Assembly (NCBI GenBank): GCA_023678885.1
Contig: CM042985.1
Span: 18,454,465-18,518,464 of the forward strand
Direction: 5' to 3'
Length of the DNA stretch: 64,000 nt
Origin: Pogostemon cablin
Lineage: Eukaryota; Streptophyta; Magnoliopsida; Lamiales; Lamiaceae
In this document: positions 33,563 to 46,239 of the stretch, piece after piece
How the letters are laid out: each line of letters begins with the position of its first letter
How positions within the stretch are numbered: position 1 is the stretch's first letter
The notes under the pieces: model-generated
Told to the model about the DNA's origin: nothing
Seen by the model: the letters and a program-made list of their open reading frames with translations, nothing else
Database searches by the model: none
Position numbers and translations under genes: made by a program

Positions 33563-34949
33563 TGTTGGCATTCGATCGTTTGGTTAACGTGACCCGTTAG
33601 GGTTTCATGTTTTTCTAACAAGCAGCGGAAGCAAGTAAACATGAAACGCATTACCTTTCACCAAGGGTTGATGTAGAGGTTGAATTCTAGCTGGCAGTCT
33701 GCGCAGTCCCACGAGAATAGCCATAAGTTCCTGTTCTGATGTCGGAATTGAGTGATCTTTATGCTCAGACGATCCTCTCTTCGACGGCTTTCCATAAGTA
33801 TATAATACATCAAAATCGAAGAACTGTACGATTTTATATGAATTTTGGAACATGACGAACTGCAGCAGCAAACGACCTTCCGGTCTTCTGCTGTATGTCC
33901 CAAGTCCGATCTCGACGTCGTGTGGGCGACGATCTACGAGACCTACTCAATCTGCTCTCAACCCTCATCACACGTGAATAATGAATTAGATTAGGGTTCC
34001 AGATAAGTTGAGGTGACTTATACATGGGCTACAGCAGGGACCAGGAGGAGAAATTGGGTTGGGCCTCCATTGGGCTTAAGTATCCAAGCTTAGCCCAAAG
34101 CTTATACTTAAGTCCAATAATAATAATATATTCCACTAAAATATTATTACTGCACTACCATACCAATCCCAAAATTACGTTTTGGGCTCCTTCTTATTAT
34201 GAGCCCGTTAGTCTCCCCATGTTTAAGATATACAATGTCCATTAATTAATTTAAGTTACTGACAACTCAATTAATTAATATCTCATCCAAGAGTAGTACC
34301 ACTCAACCTCATTATCATGCCGGAATAAATTCCACCTGCAGGGTTTACATGATAATCCTTATGAGCTCCTCAAGGGGACATCATCAACCTATGACGGACA
34401 CGGATTCCTTCTACAATCAACAGCACACCATAGAGACAGCACTACTTCCCAACTCACCGAGTTTATTGATTTAATTGCATGTAAATCTCACCCATTGATG
34501 AATCAAAGAAATACATACTGCCCTATGTGTCGAGATTATTGTATAGGGATTAAGAGCACGAACTTCCATAATAACTGAGATCAAGTTCTCCTATAAGTCA
34601 GTACAAATCGAACGATCTCAAGCGGTCCTGCTCAATACACACAAGTGCACTAATGTGATTCTATAGCCAAGACAAGCTAATACCAAACCACACTACAACC
34701 ATCCCGATAGAGAGTCCCCGTCAATCTCGATTGTGAGCATCAGTTTATACTTTATAAGGAAACCGATAATATGATCTTCCGCGTGTTGTCGCACAACATA
34801 TTACCTACAGTATAAAGTAAGTGGACTATTGCATCAAACATATAAATAAATTATAAGATGCAATCATTTGATCATATGATTCTCATTTCAAATTAATTGT
34901 TATAACATTGTTCATACAAAAAGCTAGACTTTTAGTATACAATCCAACA
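33563..34949 (-). repeat. 3' LTR of element D (1387 bp)
   Basis: It has TGTTGG at 33563 and CCAACA at 34949 and is the same length as its partner at 40548-41934. On the minus strand the start TGTTGGATTG follows the polypurine tract at 34951-34960. Confidence 0.95.
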
Positions 34950-34950
34950 A

Positions 34951-34960
34951 TCTCCCACTT
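34951..34960 (-). other. Polypurine tract of element D
   Basis: The minus strand reads AAGTGGGAGA, one base from the LTR start, a layout common in plant copia elements. Confidence 0.85.
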
Positions 34961-35112
34961 ATACTAAAAGACTATGCTGTCATGTCTTCCGCCATACATC
35001 TGATTCCCACTCCCACTACACGACCATTAAAAGCTCTCGCCTTAATATGCTTGTAAATGGATTTACTAGGTCATCATCCGATGCAATCTAGGCGACAACA
35101 ACCTTCCCCTCA

Positions 35113-36927
35113 TCATACGATTTCTCGTAACAGGTGGTACTTGCACTCCATGTGTTTAATTGCCTTATGGGCTCGTGATTCCTTCAAGTTTGCAACTGCA
35201 CCAATATCATCAATATAAATTGTGATATCCTTGGACAAACTTAGAAACACTTCGAAGTCCATCTTGAAGTTTCTAGAGTCATACAGATACTTTGGCTGCC
35301 TTATAGGCTCCAATTTATCATCTTTCCATGATGGAGTCCGGAGTCTGAAATATATTTCTATATAACACTCCTCCATATTATGACTCAACTTCCTAAAATT
35401 AAACACATAACCTTGAGGTGGATTTACTGCCGTCCAATCTGACTAAAAAATCCGAATCTACGTAATCCACAAGAAGTAGTGAATTTGCCCAGTAAGCTTA
35501 CATATAATTTCCAGTCCTTCTCAGGCACTTCATATATGTCTTACCACAGTTCATCATTCTTGTTCCGGGTTACGTTGATACCCACTGTTCATGCGTTCAG
35601 CAAAATAGATATCCATTCTCGCGCATAGCATTCCTAAGATTAAGCTTCCTTATTCGCCGAAGCATAAGGAACCGCTTTCATCACCTTTATCTTCCTTTTA
35701 TGTCTCAAGACATATTTTCTTAGATAAAGTCACTTGCTAAAACAAGTAAGGATCGTATCAATTCATGAAGCTTGAGACAAGCATAATATCCTTTCTTATG
35801 ATCCGTATTACCGTGATCAAAAGGATATTTTTGCTCTTCTTAAGTCCTTCATTTCATACCGCTTTATTATCCATACACATACGCCCGACAATACTCTTTC
35901 ATTGTCTCCAATGAGCAATATATCATCTACGTATAGTACAAGAAATACCACCACGTTTCCATCACTCTTTTCAATACACAAGACCCATCCGATCATTGAT
36001 TAGATCCATGTCACTGGATTACCTCATCAAAATGGATGTTTCATGATCTTGAAGCTTGTTTTAGTCCATTAATGGACACTTTTAAGCTCACTATCACAAT
36101 GCTCTTAGCTCTTTGCAATGAATCATTCTGGTTGCTTCACATATATGTTTCCCTTAAGACTTCCAATCAGTAAAGTTGTCTCGACATCTATTTGCTATCC
36201 CTCATATTTCATATGAGTAGCAACAAATAAAAGAGTCCGGATCAACATAAGCATAGCTACTGGCGAACAGGTTTTCTCATAATCGAACCCTTTCTTTCTG
36301 AGTATACCTTTTCCCAACAAGCTTTACTTCTAAGGTTTTCACCTTACTGTATGATCCTCTTTTATTTTGTATGACCACTTCCAATAGTTTTCACACCATC
36401 CTTGGTTCTACAATCATCCAGATCTTATTTAGAATCTATTGATTCTATTTCAACATTTATTGCAATTTGTTAAGATTTCGCATTTCTATCTTGTAGTGCT
36501 TCGTCGTATCCGTGGATCCATTTCATGTTTGCGAGGGACCAAGTCTCACGACTTTCCCAAAACATGTATCTTACAAGTTGTCGAAGAACCCTCCCACTAC
36601 GACAAGGCACTACATGCAATTGTATATCAGACGTGACACGCGTTGCAGTTTACCTTGTGGTATATCCTCTTGTACACTTGGTACTTATACTTTGTGTTTT
36701 CCTCTCACTTCCTTTAGAACAACTTATACATGGGTATTTGATTTATTACGTAATCCTTTTTCCAAAAATCTAGTGTTTATGTTAACAATCACTATTCGAT
36801 CTTGTGGACTAAATAAATCATCCTTCATTTTTCTAGGATATCCCACAAATAGAAAAACATTCTTACGAATTACTGTTCCTAGGGCATATCCATAAAATGA
36901 ATTTAGTAATTCCAAATAATTCATCAT
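35113..36927 (-). pseudogene. Copia RT/RNase H/integrase traces in element D
   Basis: From low to high coordinate on the minus strand: the end of RNase H (A-V-A-N-L-K-E-S-R-A-H-K and K-Y-H-L-L-R-E-I-V, 35113-35406), RT (V-L-Y-V-D-D-I-L-L at about 35922-35933; a Q-I-D-V-E-T-T trace of the Q-M-D-V-K-T motif near 36180), and the integrase C-terminal region (F-V-G-Y-P-R-K-M-K and a closing N-T-R-F-L-E, 36724-36927). The order is right for a copia pol, but frames change every few dozen codons. Confidence 0.78.
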
Positions 36928-38297
36928 CTATCTAATCACTACCATAAGAGTGCTATTCCTTCTATTCGTCACACCATTAAGGTGGGAAATTCAATTCCGA
37001 AGGTACCTTTCTCTTACTAGATTAGAAGACTCATTATTAATTACTATTTGTCGCATCCAGGGGATAAACATGATTTAAGAGTGTACAAATTGTTCACCAA
37101 CGTACCATAACAGATTACAACTCTATCATTCATTATAATGACCATATCATTTAAATGAAATGGAGTATCCATCTATTAATGCATAGAAACCGAAATCAAA
37201 TTATTTCTATGAAAATGTACGTAAAGACAATTTCATAAAATCAAACGTCTACTCATATCATTTAATAAATAGACAACTCCTACTGCAATAGCCACTACTC
37301 TTGTAGTTTTACCCATGTCATAACAATCTTATCCTCACTTAGTAATAAACATTTAGTGATTCCAGTATCTACACACTTCGTGTCAGTAAATGCCATCACT
37401 AATCATGTTTTAAACAACTAGTGAATAAGATATAAAACTTGTTCACATTATGATGAAAATGGCTTTCCTTTGCCACATGTTTTGCCAGAAATTTTCCACC
37501 ATATACATCCTATTGTAATTCAGGTGGAACTTACTCAAAAACATCTAGGCAATTCACAAAGAATTAAATTGATCTAGGTTTCCCTTCAATTTATACTCCA
37601 TGCTTTCCCAATTCATTCATCAAATTAAATCATGATCTTCTGCCTTTTAACTTACTCAAGTATCCGAAGAGTTACATGAGACCATCATATTTCTATGAAC
37701 CTCTCATCTCTTCACTAGAGACTTTAATAGGCATCATGAGACGTCCATTGTGAGAACACACATGTATTTTCTTAAGCAGTAAAATCAAAACCAAGATTCT
37801 TTTCTAATCATGTAATTTTGGACCAGTAAATATAATTTATTTTAGTTAACAATAAGCGAGATAAAACCATTTGAAATTACAGAGAATCATAAATAAATAT
37901 ACCGATCAAATCTTCGAATTTTATCCTTTTATATTGATTCCCTCAAAACTATATAAAAAAAAATTCACCGACATCTCAAGCACCGTGAGTCTGCAAGCCA
38001 CGTTAGTGTGGACGTTTACAAACCCAAACATTTACAAGAGAAGGTTTTACCCATTAATTTCATTTGTCAACCTAACTTTATGACAAAATAATTAATAGTC
38101 GGTTCCTCTTTAGCCATGCAAATAATAGCAGTGACTCCGTTGGGGAGGATACTAATTATTTACACCTAAGTGTACACCATTATTTGATCCCAAGTCCACT
38201 GCGCGAGCTTGTGTGCCTTACAGTTGGAGAAGTACACACGCGCTCGGATAGCTTTCTACAATCATCAATTATAAGTTTGTACCAGTGAGCCCCACAT
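36928..38297 (-). other. Internal region of element D without readable domains
   Basis: By position this should hold the rest of integrase, protease and gag. I can find only weak, frame-broken similarity and no zinc knuckle or protease motif that I trust. Confidence 0.5.
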
Positions 38298-38455
38298 AAA
38301 CTCATCCGTTAGGGAGGAAGGCCTATTGCCAACACGCAAGTTCATGTACCACATTACAAACAATAATTATGTAATGAAGTCTGTACCAGTGATTTGTGAA
38401 TAAACTCATCCGTTAGGGAGGAAGGCCTATTGCCAACACGCAAGTTTACTCACAT
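38298..38455. repeat. Direct duplication in element D, period 104 bp
   Basis: CTCATCCGTTAGGGAGGAAG occurs at 38301 and 38405, each followed by GCCTATTGCCAACACGCAAG. The intervening parts are diverged. Confidence 0.88.
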
Positions 38456-38625
38456 CACTTACAAACCAATAATGGAGGCCGCGGGAATATTTACCAATCC
38501 CCTCTCCCACTTAGTAATTTAACACCGAGGGTTTTTACATGCATATGATATTCAGAATAAAATACGCAACGCTAGCATGCTTCTATTACGGCACATAAGG
38601 CAGTAAATCACAGAGAGTCATGCAT

Positions 38626-39375
38626 ACATATATAACAATAATCAATAATTAAATCAATCATTAACAGTTATATATCAGCGAATTCGATTGTTCGCCACCA
38701 GGCACGAACATCAGCAAAGACTTCCAGACTATCAAATTTTCAAAATTTCCAGATTGTCCAATTTTCGAAACCATCGATATCGACCGTCGATGTCGTCCAG
38801 ATTATCAAAATCATCGATATCGACTAGATTATCAAATATTCAAAAAACATCAAGATTATCAAAATTCCGAAACTATCGATATCGATCGTCATATCGTCTA
38901 GATTATCAAAATCATCGATATCGACGAGCAACCATATATAACAATAATAGATAATTAAATCAATTATGTCAGTTATATATTAGGAATCAATTCAACATCC
39001 ATATATAACAATAATAGACAATCAATTATAGCAGTTATATATTAGGAATTAATTCGACATTCATATATGATAATAATAGATTATTAAATCAATTATGGCA
39101 GTCATATATTAGGAATTAATTCGACATCCATATATAACAATAATATACAATCTATTATGGCAGTTATATATTAGGAATTAGTTTTCTTAATATTGGATGT
39201 CTTATCCAACACTCTAGCAATACATGCATATAATATACCAAATATAATACGCAATCTAGCATGCTTCTATATAAGACAATAAATCATAGAGATCAGACAT
39301 CCATATATATATATATAACAATAATAGACAATTAAATCAATTATGACAGTTATATATATTAGGAATAAAAACTCC
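38626..39375. repeat. AT-rich repeat in element D, about 62-67-bp unit, six imperfect copies
   Basis: Units with CATATATAACAATAATAGA and a CAGTTATATATTAGGAAT part begin near 38628, 38930, 38998, 39061, 39128 and 39302. The four central copies are contiguous; the outer ones are separated by other sequence. Confidence 0.85.
38765..38930. repeat. ATCGATATCGA-containing repeat in element D
   Basis: Four ATCGATATCGA words (one perfect ATCGATATCGAT palindrome) lie in two related blocks about 100 bp apart, each including AGATTATCAAAATCATCGAT. The array splits the AT-rich repeat above. Confidence 0.8.
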
Positions 39376-39604
39376 TCTAAATTTTAATGTCTTGTCCGAC
39401 ACTCCTACTGTGGAATCGATGCCTTACGCAACAAGCAGGATTGCTTGTGCCCCAAGACGTCCATCGTCATATCCCACCGCCAATCATGTCAGGGAGCACC
39501 CCAAGTGCCTTGACGAGCGCCCCTCGCCCGGACTGTCGCTCGTCCAAGGGCCTACTTGCATGGAACCAAGTTCAGCCCAACGCGCAACACCAAACTACAC
39601 CAAC

Positions 39605-40255
39605 TGTCGTTCGTAGTTCGAAACTGAAAGAACCTGAGAATCCAATCTCCACCGTCCAGAATCTACTACTATAAGTCCTGAACATTCTATCCAAATTACA
39701 GATCGATCCAACGGTTATTTTGTGAGAAACAGCTCTTTTCTGTTGACTGCGCAAAACAGAATTGCCCAAATATCTGCTTCTGTTTTCAGCGTACTCCTAG
39801 CAAGAAAAGGCTCCAAATTCGATCTCACCGTTCAGAATGTACTCCACAAGGTCTGAACGTGTTGACCAAATTACAGCTCGATCCAACGATTAGTTTATTA
39901 GAAACGGCACTTTTCCCTCGACTGCGCAAAACAGAATCGCCCAAATATCTGCTTCTGTTTTCAGCGTACTCCCAGCAAGAAAAGGCTCCAAATTCGATCT
40001 CCACCGTTCAGAATGTACATCCACAAGGTGTGAATGTGTTGACCAAATTACAGCTCGATCCAACGATTAGTTTGTCAGAAACGGCACTTTTCCCTCGACT
40101 GCGCAAAAAAGAATCGCCCAAATATCTGCTTCTGTTTTCAGCGTACTCCCAGCAAGAAAAAGCTCCAAATTCGATCTCCACCGTTCAGAATGTACATCCA
40201 CAAGTTCTGAACGTGCTAACCAAATTACAAATCAATCCGACCGTTGAAACTCTGG
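39605..40255. repeat. Leader tandem repeat of element D, 175-177-bp unit
   Basis: Unit starts (TGAAC/TGAAT) are at 39679, 39854, 40031 and 40208, so the spacing is 175, 177 and 177. A partial unit precedes the first. On the minus strand the array lies a few hundred bases after the primer site, in the 5' leader. Its stop-poor plus-strand reading (39859-40404) is an artefact of repetition. Confidence 0.92.
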
Positions 40256-40533
40256 TTATTGCCTCTGCAATATCACTACGCTGGATTTTCTCTCAAAAGC
40301 GTGATTCTATTTTTGCCCTCTCTTTCTTCCTTGCATGTGAAATTGACGAACAGTTTTCGTCGAATCCTCTCACACACAACCATGGACGAATAGATATGAT
40401 ATAGTGTATATATTACATAGGGATATTCATGGTTTGCGCAATAAAACCAAAACCCTAAACATGTGATCCTAATTCCGAAAAATTAATCACATAAACCCTA
40501 TCCTAACGTGTCACGCTTCACCACGAAACTGAA

Positions 40534-40545
40534 GCTCTGATACCA
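40534..40545 (-). other. Primer-binding site, initiator tRNA-Met type (element D)
   Basis: The minus strand reads TGGTATCAGAGC two bases from the LTR end at 40548. It fixes the orientation of the element. Confidence 0.92.
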
Positions 40546-40547
40546 AT

Positions 40548-41934
40548 TGTTAGCATTCGATCGTTTGGTTAACGTGACCCGTTAGGGTTTCATGTTTTTC
40601 TAACAAGCAGCGGAAGCAAGTAAACATGAAACGCATTACCTTTCACCAAGGGTTGATGTAGAGGTTGAATTCTCGCTGGCAGTCTGCGCAGTCCCACGAG
40701 AATAGCCATAAGTTCCTGTTCTGATGTCGGAATTGAGTGATCTTTATGCTCAGACGATCCTCTCTTCGACGGCTTTCCATAAGTATATAATACATCAAAA
40801 TCGAAGAAATGTACGATTTTATATGAATTTTGGAACATGACGAACTGCAGCAGCAAACGACCTTCCGGTCTTCTGCTGTATGTCCCAAGTCCGATCTCGA
40901 CGTCGTGTGGGCGACGATCTACGAGACCTACTCAATCTGCTCTCAACCCTCATCACACGTGAATAATGAATTAGATTAGGGTTCCAGATAAGTTGAGGTG
41001 ACTTATACATGGGCTACAGCAGGGACCAGGAGGAGAAATTGGGTTGGGCCTCCATTGGGCTTAAGTATCCAAGCTTAGCCCAAAGCTTATACTTAAGTCC
41101 AATAATAATAATATATTCCACTAAAATATTATTACTGCACTACCATACCAATCCCAAAATTACGTTTTGGGCTCCTTCTTATTATGAGCCCGTTAGTCTC
41201 CCCATGTTTAAGATATACAATGTCCATTAATTAATTTAAGTTACTGACAACTCAATTAATTAATATCTCATCCAAGAGTAGTACCACTCAACCTCATTAT
41301 CATGCCGGAATAAATTCCACCTGCAGGGTTTACATGATAATCCTTATGAGCTCCTCAAGGGGACATCATCAACCTATGACGGACACGGATTCCTTCTATA
41401 ATCAACAGCACACCATAGAGACAGCACTACTCCCCAACTCACCGAGTTTATTGATTTAATTGCATGTAAATCTCACCCATTGATGAATCAAAGAAATACA
41501 TACTGCCCTATGTGTCGAGGTTATTGTATAGGGATTAAGAGCACGAACTTCCATAATAACTGAGATCAAGTTCTCCTATAAGTCAGTATAAATCGAACGA
41601 TCTCAAGCGGTCCTGCTCAATACACACAAGTGCACTAATGTGATTCTATAGCCAAGACAAGCTAATACCAAACCACACTACAACCATCCCGATAGAGAGT
41701 CCCCGTCTATCTCGGTTGTGAGCATCAGTTTATACTTTATAAGGAAACCGATAATATGATCTTCCGCGTGTTGTCGCACAACATATTACCTACAGTATAA
41801 AGTAAGTGGACTATTGCATCGAACATATAAATAAATTATAAGATGCAATCATTTGATCATATGATTCTCATTTCAAATTAATTGTTATAACATTGTTCAT
41901 ACAAAAAGCTAGACTTTTAGTATACAATCCAACA
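40548..41934 (-). repeat. 5' LTR of element D (1387 bp)
   Basis: On the minus strand it runs from TGTTGGATTG (41934) to GCTAACA (40548). It differs from 33563-34949 at about ten positions, including the terminal GCCAACA/GCTAACA. Confidence 0.95.
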
Positions 41935-42480
41935 GGTCAATGGAAATCGAAAAGATTGGTCTTCTAAGCTTGACGATGCCCTTTGGGCCTATCGAACGGC
42001 GTACAAAACCGCCCTAGGTTTTTCTCCATACAAGCTTGTTAATGGGAAGGCATGCCATTTACCCGTGGAGTTGGAGCATAAGGCACTATGAGCCCTTCAG
42101 AAGTTGAACTTTGATGAGAAAGAATCCGGAAAGAAAAGGTGTCTTCAATTGGTTGAATTAGAAGATTTAGAGAAGAAGCTTATTCAAGCTCAAGGATTTT
42201 GAAGGAAAAGCTCAAAAGATGGCACGATGAAAGGATCAAAATGAGGGAGTTTATTCCGGGGGATAAGGTTCTATTATTCAATTCAAAACTTAAGTTGTTC
42301 CCTAGAAAACTTCGTTCCAAATGGACCTGTCTATACTTGGTGATTGAGGTTAGAGATAATGGTTCCTTGAAGCTTGAAGGATTAGATGGAAGTGCTTTTG
42401 TGGTTAATGGTCAAAGGGTAAAGTATTACCATTCTCCCTCTCAAAGGGAGTTGGTATATGTGGATACCTTCACCTCTTGA
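41935..42480 (+). pseudogene. Integrase C-terminal part of element C
   Basis: This continues the frame broken at 33562: D-D-A-L-W-A-Y-R-T-A-Y-K, then after a stop and a shift L-K-R-W-H-D-E-R-I-K and the GPY/F-like module near R-S-K-W-T-C-L-Y, where Cys-Leu replaces the usual Gly-Pro. It ends at TGA 42478-42480. Confidence 0.85.
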
Positions 42481-44453
42481 GAGATCGTAACCTTTTAGTA
42501 GTTTAAGATTGTAAATTTTTTTTTTCTTGTTTTGCATTTTTGGCCTTGTAGGTGGATTGTGCTTGTGAGAAGAAGGAGATTTAAAGATACGAAGGGTGCT
42601 TGAATTGAAGTGTGTAAGTTCATCACACCACTTTTTTGCAAACTTAAGTCGAAACTCTTGTTTTAATTTAAGTTTGGGGGGATATGGTGTGGTGTGACAT
42701 ACTTTTCTTGAAAGCATATACTTTTCGTATATTTTGGGCTAATTTTGAAGTTTTTCTCATAAGTTTTGGTTTAATTTGGTCCGATTGGTGGTGATTGAAG
42801 TGCTGATAATCCATATTTTTAATAAAATTGTTGAGCTAATGGTTTTGTTGAGCATGTATGAAGGGTATTGGAAGCATGTATGGAGCTTGGAGCTAACAAA
42901 GTCTACTACCGAATGCCTTTATAAGGGAGTTCACTATACACCCTACCACTTCTATGTGTTTAGCATAATTTGATTTGATTTGGATTGATATGATTAGCAT
43001 GTTGCTTCATTTGTTATGTTTGTGGGAGGTTTACTTTTGTAATTTAGGATTTTCTTTTCAATTAAGGTTGGGATGATTGTGAGCTATATTGATCATGGAT
43101 GATATGAATGTGTGCTTCATTTTTCTTATGATGGTGATGTTTATTTTTGCATGTTATGTTATTTGGTTATTTCTTGTATGGTGAGTCTTTGTTTTTGTTT
43201 TATGTGTATTTTTATTTTTGTCTTGGTATATTTGGTGGTTTGTTAAGGGATGTTGTGAGTCATTTTTAAATGTGAGTGATGACATGTTGTGGTAGTAATT
43301 GATGACAAGTTATGATTAAGAATCTCTACACTTTCGAATTGTGACATGTTTTACTTAACTTGTTCAATTTTGAGATGAATGTGATGTAATAAGTTCCTTA
43401 AGGTCCAAAGCACAAGCTTGTGAGCGTTTGAGCCTCAACCATGCATACATGGTATTTTTCTTCATGAGTGGATTGATTGAATGTTGATAAGCTAGAACTT
43501 GCTCAAGGACTATAGGAACGAGCCCGATTAGTGGAGGTTAATGATATGATCTAAGCTCATTCTTGTTACTTATAGTCATTGCCATATATTTTCCTACCTT
43601 GAACATCATCCCTAGTCAACCACTTTGAGCCTTAAAGTCTATTTCTTGTGAATTTAGCACATTACAAGCCTTGATTACCCATTTGAGCCTTATATAATAA
43701 CCCCTTTTGTGTGAGTGATTGAGGAGATGTGGTTTAGAAAGGTTTGATGAGAATTATACAAGAAAAGAAAGAAAATGGTAACAAGCAAGAAAAAGGATGA
43801 AAAGAACACGAACAAGAATGGACATGTAACCTCAAAACAAGAAAAAAAGCAAAGCAACAACAATATGCTCAAGAATTTAAAAGATCGAAGAAGGAAGCAT
43901 GCCCTGAAAGAAGCTCAATTCAAGAAAAGTAGATTGATAGTGCTTGTGATCAATTAAGAAAAGAAAGGAAAAAAGAAAATGTTAAGGAATGGAAGAAAGT
44001 AGCTACCTCTTTGATTACTTACACCTGATTAGTCACTAATATATATATTTGTCCTACCCTACCAAAGAGCCTATCATTACATCCTAATTAAAGACCTTTT
44101 TGATCATTAATAGAAACTTTGATGGTTTGTGAATGTAGTCCACAAGCAAGCTTATAGCGAGTCGAGCCAATCGGTTGATGAGTGTTGATTTACCCCACTT
44201 CATAGAGTGTTGAGTGAAATTGATATCCGATGTGAGGCTTGGACAAAAAAGGGACTATATTACACTTTATTTTCTTTTGATTGAACTTGTTAATTTATCA
44301 TGTCATGAGTTTAATGTTGTAGGATGACTTAGCATACATTGTGGTTCTTATTACTATTGATGTATTATTACTTATGTTCATTTAGTCTTTTCCTAGGTGA
44401 AAATCTCTCCCCTTGATTTATCATTTTCGTTGAGTGGAGACGCACAACACTTT
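42481..44453 (+). other. 3' noncoding region of element C, including an internal polypurine tract (42670-42681)
   Basis: AAGTTTGGGGGG at 42670-42681 matches the internal tract of A (57713-57724). The spacer motif array and env-like ORF expected after it are missing; sequence similarity to A resumes near 43000, within the part of A after its env-like ORF. From there to 44453 C and A remain alignable although noncoding (for example around 43609 and 60611). Confidence 0.75.
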
Positions 44454-44466
44454 AAGTTTGGGGGTG
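44454..44466 (+). other. Terminal polypurine tract of element C
   Basis: AAGTTTGGGGGTG abuts the TGATGAG start of the 3' LTR. Confidence 0.85.
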
Positions 44467-46239
44467 TGATGAGTAATATTTTCACCTATATTTTAGTGTC
44501 TTTTTATGTCCGTTTTCATAGTATTTTATCTGTATTTTATGTATAATTTAGTTGTGTTATGTGTTTTCATGGAAATATGTGTGAATGAACTTAAACGTAT
44601 GTAAAATAGGTAAAAACGGAGCAAAAATAGAGACGGGGGTTGTAATGAGAAAGAAACCGGCTACCGGGACCCAACTCGAGTTGCAAGGTGCAACTCGAGT
44701 TGCCAACTCGAGTTGAGAGAAGGTCGAGTTAGGGTCCATACATCATCCAGAGAGCTTAATCGAGTTGCAAGGTCCAACTCGACTTGCAACTCGAGTCGAG
44801 CTAGGAGCAGGGCAGCGACCAAAAATTGTACAGTGAGCAAACTCGACTTGCAAGCTACAACTTGAGTTGCTAGCTTGAGTCGAGCTGCCTTCCATGGGAT
44901 TTTCAATTTCAAAGCCTTGCAACACGACCGAACAGGTGAGTGCATGAGTAGCCAACATGAATCGAGCTACTTCAGCTCGAGTTACACACACCAACTCTAC
45001 TCGTGTTGCAACTCAAGTTGGGTAAGGCCAACTCGAGTTGCATGTTTTTTGGACCAAAATGCGGATTTTCACCTGCCTATGTGTGTAAGTGTGTGTAAAA
45101 AGCCCATTTGATGTTAAATTCGTGGCCCAACTTGGAGAGAGTATAAATAGCCTCAAGTTCAACATTTGAAAGGATATTAGAGATTCCACCAAGGTTTTGC
45201 ACCAAAACACATAGATCACACACCATTTCCTCCAATTCGCACCATCATCTTTATCCATTTACCATCCATTCCATCCACCATCATCCCACCATCAAAATAT
45301 TCATTAATTGAGGAAAAGAAGCAAAGAAGAAATGAGAATTGCAAGGGAAGGAAGGAGATCACCATTGAAGCACTTCAAGGGAGTTTTCATCCATACTTTA
45401 TAGTTAAACCTCATAGTTTCATCATGATTTGTAAGGATCTTAATGTCTATGTTAATTTCATTTTGAATATGGTAGACTAATCTCCCTTGTGAGATTAGCA
45501 ACATGAGAGTTGTTGGTTAATTTTGGGGATTTGTGTATTTAAATTCATATGTTGATTAGATCTATGATTTTCTATAATTTACTGTTAATTGCTTGATTTG
45601 TATTGTTGATTTGTGTGCTAAATTGTCATGAACATGTGATTAGATTAAGAAAAAAATTAAATGTTTAGGATAGTTTATTGAATCAATTCATCATACACTT
45701 CATGTTAATTATAAGTTATAAAGAGATTGAGAAATCCTTTAGAATTTGGAACCCTTTGATAGAACATGTGATTGGTTTGACCGAGAGGTTGATTAATTAT
45801 GTGAAGGGACTCACATTACAAGATTAGTACCTAGTTGGAATTGTTTGTGAGAGAACTAATCCATTGAGCTATTTGATATTCATAGCCTATCAAACTCGAG
45901 AGGAAGTTTAGGAGAACTTAGTGTTGGCCCTTAATCCTATATCCATGATACATATAAATTTGATGCATAATTCCTAGACTTACCACTTCTTGATTGTTGT
46001 TAATCTCACTTTTAATCAATTTGGTAAACTATTTTCCATCCATCAATCTTGTTTGTTTGATCATTGCTTATTTACTTACATTGATTACTCTTTAATTACT
46101 TGTTTGATCACCAACCTCATTGATGATTCGTCTCTATAAAATTACAAGAAATGTGTGATCGCTTAAGCACTAGTACCTACCTCCTTGTGGTTCGATAAAT
46201 TATTTTAATTGGTCATCCCTACTACAAAATGGCTAATCA
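44467..46239 (+). repeat. 3' LTR of element C (1773 bp)
   Basis: It starts TGATGAGTAATATTTTCACC and ends GGCTAATCA, followed by the TCGAA target copy. The TATA box is at 45142-45149. Confidence 0.92.
44670..45045 (+). repeat. CAACTCGAGTTG palindrome cluster, U3 of the C 3' LTR
   Basis: Three perfect palindromes stand nearly back to back at 44671-44716, with further perfect and variant copies to 45045. The 5' LTR has lost one unit of about 19 bp at the same place. Confidence 0.92.

Larger units (their letters stand above)
33563..41934 (-). mobile_element. Element D: Ty1/copia-derived retrotransposon with decayed coding region, TSD GGTCA
   Basis: GGTCA flanks it at 33558-33562 and 41935-41939. 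The two 1387-bp LTRs differ at about ten positions by eye (about 99.3% identity). The initiator tRNA-Met site and polypurine tract place it on the minus strand. The interior still shows copia RNase H, RT and integrase traces in the right minus-strand order, but no frame longer than about 100 codons. Three different tandem repeats lie between primer site and coding traces. Recent insertion with a dead interior suggests movement by proteins supplied from elsewhere. Confidence 0.93.
26411..46239 (+). mobile_element. Element C: Athila-like Ty3/gypsy, TSD TCGAA, interrupted by D
   Basis: TCGAA occurs at 26406-26410 and at 46240-46244. The 19.8-kb span includes the 8.4-kb copia element D. C has both LTRs, a primer site, decayed gag-pol, an internal and a terminal polypurine tract, and a noncoding tail. 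It lacks the env-like ORF and motif spacer seen in A. LTR identity is near 95% by eye over the segment I compared. Confidence 0.93.

Noticed and set aside
39859..40404. 181-codon plus-strand frame in element D
   Set aside because: It is a reading of the 176-bp tandem repeat; the repeated peptide comes from the DNA repeat and lies antisense to the element leader.
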